A stretch of 6,301 nucleotides of DNA from Bacteroidota bacterium. GTDB taxonomy: Bacteria; Bacteroidota; Bacteroidia; Bacteroidales; Prolixibacteraceae. Position 1 is the first letter of the stretch, and every line of letters starts with the position of its first letter. Location: the NCBI GenBank assembly GCA_030706665.1, contig JAUZOB010000200.1, positions 1 through 6,301 of the forward strand, written 5' to 3'. Shown piece by piece: positions 1 through 5,649 of this stretch. The translations under genes were made by a program, and so were the position numbers. Under the pieces are notes generated by a model. The model was not told where the DNA came from and made no database searches. It saw only the letters and a program-made list of their open reading frames with translations.

Positions 1-86
1 AAATTGAGCCTGTTGATTGTGAATTAGTCAGGTCTTTGTTAATCGAACAGAATATTTCTGTAAGTATTTATGAAAAACAAAGCTAA
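1..86 (+). CDS. C-terminal fragment of an unidentified protein (5' end outside window)
   Basis: One plus-strand frame is open from base 3 and ends at TAA 84-86, giving the last 27 residues of a protein (starting IEPVDCELV and ending SIYEKQS). The other two plus frames stop early (TAG at 25-27 and TGA at 5-7). The stop lies three bases before the selD ATG, so the two genes are very probably one transcription unit. I do not recognise the family from this tail. In other Bacteroidota selD often lies beside selenium-related genes such as mnmH, but the fragment does not resemble an MnmH C-terminus as I know it, so no function is assigned. Confidence 0.5.
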   Translation, partial: IEPVDCELVRSLLIEQNISVSIYEKQS

Positions 87-89
87 GCC

Positions 90-1130
90 ATGGACTTTGA
101 TCTTTTATCGACTGTAGAAAACGGAGGTTGCTCAGCAAAGCTTTCACCCAAACAACTTGAAGGTATTCTGGCAAAGTTACCCAGGGTAACGCATGAAAAT
201 CTGATGGTTGGTATTGATACCCATGATGATGCAGGTGTTTATCGTTTAAATGAAGATACTGCATTGATTTATACTACTGACTTCTTTCCACCCGTATGCA
301 GCAATCCATATGAGTTTGGACAAATTGCTGCAGCGAATGCACTAAGTGATGTATATGCAATGGGAGGGAAGCCTTTATTGGCATTGAATCTGATGATGTT
401 TCCTTCCAAACAGCTTCCAATGGAAGCATATACCGATATTCTTCGAGGAGGATTTAATAAAGTTGAGGAGGCCGAAGCTCTTCTTGTTGGAGGACATACA
501 ATTGAAGATACTCCCCCTAAATATGGATTGGCAGTCGTTGGAGTTGTTCATCCGGATAAGTTAATTACGAATGCAGGGGTTAAACCGGGAGATGTATTAA
601 TTCTGACGAAGCCTCTCGGAACAGGTGTAATTCTTGCCGGTCAACGAAATAAGCTGACAGATGAAACCAGTGTACAAACTGTGTTAAATTCGATGAAGCT
701 GCTGAATAAAACAGGAGCTGAAATCATGCAGAAATATGAGGTGAAAGGAGCTACTGATATAACTGGTTTCGGACTCTTAGGCCATTCAATGCGCATGGCT
801 CAGGCAAGCAATGTGAGTTTCCATCTTATTTCTAAATCATTGCCTCTATTTCCTGAAGTTTATTCATTGCTTGACGATGGGTGTATCCCGGGTGCTGCAT
901 TTCGTAATCTGGAGTTCGTAAATGATCAACTCTCTTTTTCTAAGAATGTGAACTACAATATGAAAATGCTTGCATGTGATGCTCAGACTTCAGGCGGACT
1001 ACTGATGGCGGTTGCTGCAGAAAATGCCTACGAGGTCTTGTCTGCGTTACATGATAGCGGAGTCCATCCGGATGCTGCAATTATTGGAGAAGCTGTTCCC
1101 AAAAGTGCTAAATCAATTTATTTCGATTAA
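90..1130 (+). CDS. selD: Selenide, water dikinase (selenophosphate synthetase)
   Basis: SelD makes selenophosphate from selenide and ATP, releasing AMP and phosphate, in the cytoplasm. Selenophosphate is the selenium donor for selenocysteine tRNA and for 2-selenouridine in tRNA. The 346 residues match the family's length (E. coli about 347). Visible motifs in order: the N-terminal loop GGCSAKLSP (12-20), with Cys14 at the catalytic Cys17 position of E. coli and Lys17 at its essential Lys20; metal/ATP-binding Asp46-Asp47 and TTD (62-64); NALSDVYAMGGKP (83-95); GGH (134-136); TKPLGTG (173-179); TDITGFGLLGH (222-232); and CDAQTSGGLL (296-305). The second cysteine of the E. coli loop is Ala16 here, which is common in the family. 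Cys14 is a TGC codon, so this is not a selenoprotein form. The start is the ATG three bases after the upstream stop, with no clear Shine-Dalgarno sequence. The gene probably shares a promoter lying outside the window. Confidence 0.97.
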   Translation: MDFDLLSTVENGGCSAKLSPKQLEGILAKLPRVTHENLMVGIDTHDDAGVYRLNEDTALIYTTDFFPPVCSNPYEFGQIAAANALSDVYAMGGKPLLALNLMMFPSKQLPMEAYTDILRGGFNKVEEAEALLVGGHTIEDTPPKYGLAVVGVVHPDKLITNAGVKPGDVLILTKPLGTGVILAGQRNKLTDETSVQTVLNSMKLLNKTGAEIMQKYEVKGATDITGFGLLGHSMRMAQASNVSFHLISKSLPLFPEVYSLLDDGCIPGAAFRNLEFVNDQLSFSKNVNYNMKMLACDAQTSGGLLMAVAAENAYEVLSALHDSGVHPDAAIIGEAVPKSAKSIYFD

Positions 1131-1133
1131 TTT

Positions 1134-1730
1134 TTATCGTCTTATTTTTTCTTCCTGGACTAAGCGTTCCAGATAACGAATAGGTGTATAGCCAGTAAAG
1201 TCTTTAAAAATGCGATAGAATGTAGTTCTGGTGTTAAATCCACATTCTTTTGCAATTAAAATGAGTGGTTTTTTTCGGCCATTGGGATCTGAAAGACGTT
1301 TCTTTACAGCATCTACCCGGTAATGATTGACGAAATCACTAAACCCGACTTCCAGATATCGGTGAAGCATATAAGTCATTTTGGGAGTTGAGATATTAAC
1401 ATGTTTTGCAAGCTTCTTCCGATTAAGAAGTTTGTTGCGAAATAATTGCTCTTTTTCCATGCAGGAAAGAAGACGTAGCAGCTTCTCCCTTGTTCCGGGA
1501 TCGGGATAATTTTTTATTGTTATATCCGAAGGATGCCTTTTCCGAAGACTTTTAAGCATCTGAGAAGGCAGAATAGAGGCTACCGGACGAATGAAACGAT
1601 TCCGGTTTCTTATTACATAGATCATTCCTGCCAGAATCCCAAGGATCATAAGTATGTTATAGACAGAATTCAGCAAGAAACTAATAATCTGTCCTACATT
1701 GTTATATGTTATGATGAGAACTCCTTCCAT
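1134..1730 (-). CDS. AraC-family transcriptional regulator with one N-terminal membrane segment
   Basis: The 198-residue protein has a hydrophobic stretch at about residues 14-40, followed by a basic patch RNRNRF (41-46). This predicts a single membrane anchor with the C-terminal part in the cytoplasm. A linker (about 47-95) leads to a two-helix-turn-helix AraC domain (about 98-190). The first HTH is around LAKHVNISTPKMTYMLHRYL (107-126). The second, best conserved, is IAKECGFNTRTTFYRIFKDF (159-178), followed by TGYTPIRYL (179-187). The family binds DNA and usually activates transcription. Many Bacteroidota relatives carry several membrane helices or a TPR sensor before this domain, and here almost nothing precedes the anchor. 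The ATG at 1730 is the only reasonable start, since an in-frame TGA lies seven codons upstream and no other ATG intervenes. The gene ends 3 bp from the selD stop (convergent) with no terminator between. Target and signal are unknown. The AraC assignment is firm; membrane anchoring is inferred from composition. Confidence 0.85.
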   Translation of the reverse strand: MEGVLIITYNNVGQIISFLLNSVYNILMILGILAGMIYVIRNRNRFIRPVASILPSQMLKSLRKRHPSDITIKNYPDPGTREKLLRLLSCMEKEQLFRNKLLNRKKLAKHVNISTPKMTYMLHRYLEVGFSDFVNHYRVDAVKKRLSDPNGRKKPLILIAKECGFNTRTTFYRIFKDFTGYTPIRYLERLVQEEKIRR

Positions 1731-2040
1731 AGCTAATGAAAATATACATCATTTTAAGTGAATAGCGATGAAAAAATTCAATTATTAATACTTTGAGATG
1801 AATTATTTTGAGTTGGATCATCTGTTCTGATTAAAAACAGTTGATTCAATGCCATCTGCTCATTGGTAACATCGAAAATATTGGCGAGGCGTAATGTGAT
1901 TATATGGGGGACGATCGATTGTTGGAAAGGAAGGCATTTAAAAACAGACAGGCAAATAAGAATCTTAGATTCATCATTTGCCTGTCGTATGATTTGATAA
2001 TGATTATTCCAGGTTTTCTTGAAGGTAAATGGAATAACCT
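1731..2040. other. Intergenic region between rho and the araC-type gene
   Basis: This 310-bp gap lies downstream of rho and upstream of the araC-type gene, both on the minus strand. It holds the rho terminator hairpin (1947-1986, minus-strand T-run at 1940-1944). I found no TAnnTTTG promoter element for the araC-type gene in the 100 bp before its ATG. No tRNA, rRNA or recognisable ncRNA was seen. One minus-strand frame stays open for roughly 270 bp (about 2048 to 1778) but has no ATG until near its end, so it is not called as a gene. Confidence 0.6.
1937..1986 (-). terminator. Intrinsic terminator of rho
   Basis: The arms GACAGGCAAAT (1947-1957) and ATTTGCCTGTC (1976-1986) are perfect 11-bp inverted repeats. 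Inside them GAATC (1960-1964) can pair with GATTC (1968-1972) around a 3-nt loop, which extends the hairpin. Read on the minus strand, the stem is followed by TG and then five T residues (1944-1940), the usual layout of a factor-independent terminator. It begins 54 bp after the rho stop codon and on the same strand, so it most simply ends the rho transcript before the araC-type gene. The T-run is short. Confidence 0.8.
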
Positions 2041-4077
2041 CTATTGGTCACTATTCATTGAAACAAGAAACTCTTCATTTGAGTTTGTTTTCATTAACCT
2101 GTCTTTAAGGAATTCCATGGCCTCAACAGAGTTCATGTCTGTAAGATAATTCCGAAGAATCCAGATTTTATCAAGCATCGATTTAGAAATAAGCAGGTCT
2201 TCACGACGCGTACTGGATGCAGTAATATCGACAGCCGGGAATGTCCTTCTGTTCGATAGCTTCCTGTCGAGCTGCAGTTCCATATTTCCGGTACCTTTGA
2301 ATTCTTCAAAGATTACATCGTCCATCTTTGATCCGGTCTCTGTTAACGCTGTAGCAATGATGGTTAAAGAACCGCCTTCTTCAATGTTACGGGCTGCCCC
2401 GAAGAAACGTTTGGGTTTATGAAGTGCATTGGCATCAACACCACCTGAAAGAACTTTTCCTGAAGCCGGTTGAACTGTATTATAGGCGCGAGCGAGACGG
2501 GTAATTGAGTCAAGCAGAATGACTACATCATGTCCGCATTCAACAAGACGTTTCGCTTTTTCAAGTACCATTCCGGCCACACGTACGTGACGTTCTGCAG
2601 GTTCGTCGAAGGTTGAAGAGATAACTTCAGCATTAACGCTTCTGGCCATATCAGTAACCTCTTCAGGACGCTCATCAATTAGTAATACAATCATGTACAC
2701 TTCAGGATGATTGGCGGCAATTGCATTCGCAATTTCTTTTAATAGTACAGTTTTACCTGTTTTAGGTTGTGCAACAATCAATCCACGCTGACCTTTACCT
2801 ATTGGAGCAAACATATCGACGATACGAGTTGAAATAGTTGCTTTCCCACTCCCTGTGAGATTAAATTTTTCTTCCGGGAAAAGAGGTGTCAGATGATCAA
2901 ACGGAACACGGTCACGGATAAAATCAGGACTGCGGCCATTAATTTCCATTACTTTAATAAGAGGGAAATATTTTTCACCTTCTTTCGGCGGACGAATTGT
3001 CCCGGTAACAGTGTCTCCTGTTTTTAATCCAAACAGTTTTATTTGAGACTGAGAAACATACACATCGTCAGGAGAATTCAAATAATTGTAATCGGAAGAA
3101 CGCAGGAAGCCATAACCATCGGGCATGATTTCCAATACTCCGGTACTACTTATAATACCTTCAAATTCATAAGGCTTTTCTTGTTGTTGCTCCTTATGAT
3201 AATTTTGAGGATAGTTTTGTTGAGTCCTTCTTCCTAAAGCTACTCCGCTGCTTTGGGGCTGGCGTACTTCTCCCCGGCTAAGTACTTTGCGAGGATGTTG
3301 AGGTAAAGGTTGTTCAATAACTTTAGGTTTGATGATCGCAGAATCTTCTGTCTCTTCCGTTGATTCTTTGACTATTTCTGCTTCAGGAGTAGCAGGAGCT
3401 TCAGAAACAGCAGTGGCATCATCCTCTTTCCCTTCTTCAGGAGTTACTGACGCATCACTCCTTGGGGTAAGTAGAACTGTACGGGACTTATCTGCTTTAC
3501 GAAGACGGGGACGACGACTCTTTTTTGCCTCCTCATCATCTGGCTGTTCTGTTTGAATAGTCTCTTCAGAAACAGGTTGCGGTGCAATTGTTTTCAGCTC
3601 AACAGAATCTGTTGTTGTCTCAATTGCTTGATCTTCCGAAAGAGTAACGGAGGGTTTGTCAGGGTGAATAATAGCACTTAATCGATCTTCTGATTCGTTT
3701 GTTTTAACGTTGGGTTGAGTGTCAGAAGGTGAAATTACTTCCTGTTCTGATGCAGTACTTGCATCGGTCTGTTGTTCTTCCTTTGAAATTTCTTTATCAA
3801 TATCTCTGCCTCCGAATAATCCGGTTTTACGAAAACCAAAAAAGGGCAAGCGATCGTTCCTTTTGCTTTCTACTTCTGTGGGAGCAGAACGTTGTGGAAT
3901 GACCGGCCGTCTGGGATTATTCGGTTTCTCTTCTGAGGCCAGTATCGCCTGAGTATCTAATATTTTATAAATAAGATCCTGCTTTTTGAAGGATTCTACT
4001 CGTTTAATATTTAGATTCTTGGCAATCTCGCGTAGTTCGGGCAGTAACTTCTTGTTTAATTCTAAAATGTCATACAT
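2041..4077 (-). CDS. rho: Transcription termination factor Rho, Bacteroidota type with long N-terminal insertion
   Basis: Rho is a hexameric ATP-dependent RNA translocase that ends transcription at factor-dependent sites and releases RNA from RNA polymerase. The 678-residue protein is far longer than E. coli Rho (419). In order it has: a Rho N-terminal SAP-like helical domain (about 1-45, LNKKLLPELREIAKNLNIK at 7-25); a low-complexity insertion (about 46-303) rich in S, T, E, P and charged residues; the OB-fold RNA-binding domain (about 305-380, GVLEIMPDGYGFLRS at 313-327); then the RecA-type ATPase. The ATPase shows Walker A AQPKTGKT (436-443), LLIDERPEEV (465-474), Walker B VVILLDSITR (518-527), the Q-loop region LSGGVDANALHKPKRFFG (543-560) and GSLTIIATALTETGSKMDD (569-587). 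All core motifs are intact, so it should be active. The ATG at 4077 fits the family start MYDILELN, with no Shine-Dalgarno sequence, as is usual in this phylum. It is divergent from the sigma gene across a 547-bp spacer and has its own intrinsic terminator. Confidence 0.98.
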   Translation of the reverse strand: MYDILELNKKLLPELREIAKNLNIKRVESFKKQDLIYKILDTQAILASEEKPNNPRRPVIPQRSAPTEVESKRNDRLPFFGFRKTGLFGGRDIDKEISKEEQQTDASTASEQEVISPSDTQPNVKTNESEDRLSAIIHPDKPSVTLSEDQAIETTTDSVELKTIAPQPVSEETIQTEQPDDEEAKKSRRPRLRKADKSRTVLLTPRSDASVTPEEGKEDDATAVSEAPATPEAEIVKESTEETEDSAIIKPKVIEQPLPQHPRKVLSRGEVRQPQSSGVALGRRTQQNYPQNYHKEQQQEKPYEFEGIISSTGVLEIMPDGYGFLRSSDYNYLNSPDDVYVSQSQIKLFGLKTGDTVTGTIRPPKEGEKYFPLIKVMEINGRSPDFIRDRVPFDHLTPLFPEEKFNLTGSGKATISTRIVDMFAPIGKGQRGLIVAQPKTGKTVLLKEIANAIAANHPEVYMIVLLIDERPEEVTDMARSVNAEVISSTFDEPAERHVRVAGMVLEKAKRLVECGHDVVILLDSITRLARAYNTVQPASGKVLSGGVDANALHKPKRFFGAARNIEEGGSLTIIATALTETGSKMDDVIFEEFKGTGNMELQLDRKLSNRRTFPAVDITASSTRREDLLISKSMLDKIWILRNYLTDMNSVEAMEFLKDRLMKTNSNEEFLVSMNSDQ

Positions 4078-4261
4078 AAAAACAAGGCATTATTAATGAT
4101 TCTTAAGCACTTCCTCTTGTGCAGAGTAACCCGTATTTAAAAGTTTGATTTTTTATAACGAGATGAAGTTGATTTTTCCTTAACGTGATCGTTTGGAAAT
4201 GTGCTGCAATATTAAATAATAAGGAGCAATTCCCAAATAAAAAAAACATTTTTTTAGTAAT

Positions 4262-4307
4262 TATAAAATTGTTTTAACTATGAAACAAAATGAATATAAA
4301 ATTGTTT
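4262..4307. repeat. 13-bp direct repeat, two copies 33 bp apart
   Basis: TATAAAATTGTTT occurs at 4262-4274 and again at 4295-4307, a start-to-start distance of 33 bp or about three DNA turns. Both copies are in the rho/sigma spacer. The spacing would place two copies on the same DNA face, as expected for a regulator operator. In DNA this AT-rich a chance repeat is also possible. The first copy overlaps a possible minus-strand promoter for rho. Confidence 0.4.
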
Positions 4308-4487
4308 ACAACATTAGCTGAATGTTATAAGGTTTATCTTACATTTTTACATACGAGATTATTTCTTTTAAAGTTCGTTCATTTATTTTAAAGATGAAAA
4401 TGAAAGAGGAATTTATTCCCGGTAATACAACTTAATGTGATTAATTCTTAAATAGATGCTTTTCATGCAAATTAATGAATAAATGCT

Positions 4488-4505
4488 CATTTCATCCCTG
4501 AAATG
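4488..4505. promoter_or_regulatory. Short perfect inverted repeat upstream of the sigma gene
   Basis: CATTTCA (4488-4494) and TGAAATG (4499-4505) form a perfect 7-bp stem around the loop TCCC. It lies 119 bp before the sigma gene ATG. No T-run follows directly, so it is unlikely to be a terminator. It could be an operator for a dimeric regulator or a structure in the mRNA leader, depending on where transcription starts. No known regulator is assigned. Confidence 0.35.
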
Positions 4506-4624
4506 TAATAATTCGTATAATTTTTTAATTTTTTCTGTGAAAGGCTGACTAATCATATTAACTTTAGGAACGACAGTTCTGATAATATGTTAGGAAAAAA
4601 TAAGACCCCATAAACCCCATTGCC

Positions 4625-5488
4625 ATGAGACAATTAAAAATTACAAAACAAGTAACCAACAGAGAGGCCCTTTCTCTGGATAAATATCTTCAGGAAATAA
4701 GTAAAATAGAATTATTAAATTCGGAACAGGAAGTCGAATTGGCAAAAAGAATTCATTTGGGAGATTCTCAATCATTGGAAAAGTTGGTAAAAGCTAATTT
4801 GCGTTTTGTCGTATCTGTTTCAAAACAATATCAGAATCAGGGATTAAGTCTTCCGGATCTGATCAATGAAGGAAATCTTGGATTGATAAAAGCGGCTCAG
4901 CGATTTGATGAAACCAGAGGATTTAAATTCATCTCTTATGCCGTATGGTGGATTCGTCAATCAATTATGCAGGCATTGGCAGAACAGGCTCGAATTGTAA
5001 GATTGCCGTTAAATAGAATTGGTACTCTGAATAAAATTGCTCATATCGCTCACAAACTGGAACAAGAGAATCAACGCGAACCGACTACTGACGAGATTGC
5101 AGAATTGCTTGAGGTTACCTCAGAAGTAGTAGAAGATGCATTGAAAATGTATGGTCATCATGTGTCAATGGATGCTCCATTGCGTGACGAAGAAGGAGGT
5201 ACTCTTCTTGATCTTTTTGAGAATGAAGATATTGAAAGTCCAGATGGAGAACTGATTAACGGGTCTCTGAGTGTAGAGGTTGAACGTTTCTTAGGAACTC
5301 TAAATGAACGAGAAGCTGAAATTATTCGCTATTATTATGGATTAAATGGTTATCGTCCACATACGCTTGACGAAATTGCTGAAGTCTTTAATTTGACAAG
5401 AGAACGTGTCAGACAATTGAGGGAGAAAGCTATTAAAAAGCTAAAGTGTAATTATCGTAATAAACTCCTTAAAAACTATCTTGGTTAA
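4625..5488 (+). CDS. rpoD: RNA polymerase sigma-70 factor, RpoD/SigA type
   Basis: This sigma factor directs RNA polymerase to promoters. Its 287 residues match the short primary-type factors of Bacteroidota, which lack region 1.1. Regions in order: the conserved N-terminus MRQLKIT; region 1.2 (about 16-49, LDKYLQEISKIELL); region 2 (about 54-124) with KANLRFVVSVSKQYQNQGLS (56-75), LPDLINEGNLGLIKAAQRFD (76-95) and ETRGFKFISYAVWWIRQSIM (96-115); region 3 (about 134-205, SMDAPLRDEEGGTLLDLFEN at 181-200); and region 4 (about 218-272) with the -35-binding HTH TLDEIAEVFNLTRERVRQL (247-265). It ends KLLKNYLG, the family's usual tail. The conserved MRQLKIT fixes the start. Region 4 differs at several positions from the main Bacteroidales RpoD as I recall it (RQLREKAIKKL rather than RQIKEKAIRRL, and YYYGLNGYRPHT before the HTH), so it could be a second paralog rather than the housekeeping factor. 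Sigma-70 membership is certain; the symbol is less so. Confidence 0.92.
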   Translation: MRQLKITKQVTNREALSLDKYLQEISKIELLNSEQEVELAKRIHLGDSQSLEKLVKANLRFVVSVSKQYQNQGLSLPDLINEGNLGLIKAAQRFDETRGFKFISYAVWWIRQSIMQALAEQARIVRLPLNRIGTLNKIAHIAHKLEQENQREPTTDEIAELLEVTSEVVEDALKMYGHHVSMDAPLRDEEGGTLLDLFENEDIESPDGELINGSLSVEVERFLGTLNEREAEIIRYYYGLNGYRPHTLDEIAEVFNLTRERVRQLREKAIKKLKCNYRNKLLKNYLG

Positions 5489-5563
5489 TGAATGAGTTTT
5501 ATTCTGTTGTATCTTTAATAATAGTTAGATGCCTAATTCATTAATTATTAAATGATATTTAGA

Positions 5564-5597
5564 AAAAAACCGGTTGACAAATGCCGGTTTTTTGTTT
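5564..5597 (+). terminator. Intrinsic terminator after the sigma-70 gene
   Basis: AAAAAACCGG (5564-5573) pairs with CCGGTTTTTT (5584-5593) around a 10-nt loop. The GC part is only four pairs, extended by six A-T pairs, and the T-tract forms both the 3' arm and the tail (TTTTTTGTTT). It lies 75 bp after the sigma gene stop and before rpe, which separates the two plus-strand genes into different transcription units. The flanking A and T runs would also suit termination from the other strand. Confidence 0.75.
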
Positions 5598-5625
5598 AAA
5601 AGGAATGAATAAAATTCTGTTTTTG

Positions 5626-5633
5626 TACATTTG
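5626..5633 (+). promoter_or_regulatory. Candidate rpe promoter (-7 element TACATTTG)
   Basis: TACATTTG is an exact match to the TAnnTTTG -7 element of the Bacteroidota primary sigma factor. It lies 16 bp before the rpe ATG and just after the sigma gene terminator, where a promoter is expected. No good TTTG -33 element sits 19-21 bp upstream; the nearest TTTG (5591-5594) is 31 bp away. If used, transcription would start about 5-8 bp downstream, leaving a leader of about ten bases and no room for a normal ribosome-binding site. Confidence 0.5.
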
Positions 5634-5649
5634 CAAAAACCTAAAACTT

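Larger units (their letters stand above)
4078..4624. other. Long AT-rich divergent control region between rho and the sigma-70 gene
   Basis: This 547-bp spacer must carry the promoters and 5' leaders of both rho (minus) and the sigma gene (plus). It is very AT-rich. Contents seen: a 13-bp direct repeat (4262-4307), a perfect 7-bp stem with a 4-nt loop (4488-4505), an imperfect repeated AAGTT(T)GATTTTT (4141-4154 and 4166-4177), and a 48-codon minus-strand open frame (4103-4249) in the putative rho leader. No exact TAnnTTTG element was found on either strand. Near matches are TAACTTTA (4559-4566, plus) and TATAATTA (4265-4258, minus). No tRNA or known riboswitch was recognised. Confidence 0.6.

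Noticed and set aside
129..131. Possible selenocysteine (TGA) codon at the SelD catalytic position
   Set aside because: The codon is TGC, so it is an ordinary cysteine.
28..264. Minus-strand open frame of 78 codons
   Set aside because: Antisense to the start of selD, with no recognisable family.
1533..1736. Plus-strand open frame of 67 codons
   Set aside because: Shadow of the araC-type gene on the opposite strand; that gene has clear AraC motifs.
1900..1977. Minus-strand 25-codon frame with a hydrophobic, signal-like start (MMNLRFLFACLFL)
   Set aside because: Lies inside the rho terminator hairpin and its T-run; T-rich DNA encodes hydrophobic residues by default, and there is no ribosome-binding site.
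1904..2149. Plus-strand open frame of 81 codons
   Set aside because: Runs across the rho terminator and antisense into the rho C-terminal coding region, with no family resemblance.
3043..3952. Three plus-strand open frames (3043-3237, 3329-3556, 3719-3952)
   Set aside because: Antisense to the low-complexity part of rho; their serine-rich translations mirror its biased codons.
4281..4434. Two tiny plus-strand frames of 13 codons upstream of the sigma gene
   Set aside because: Too short, no ribosome-binding site, and expected by chance in AT-rich DNA.
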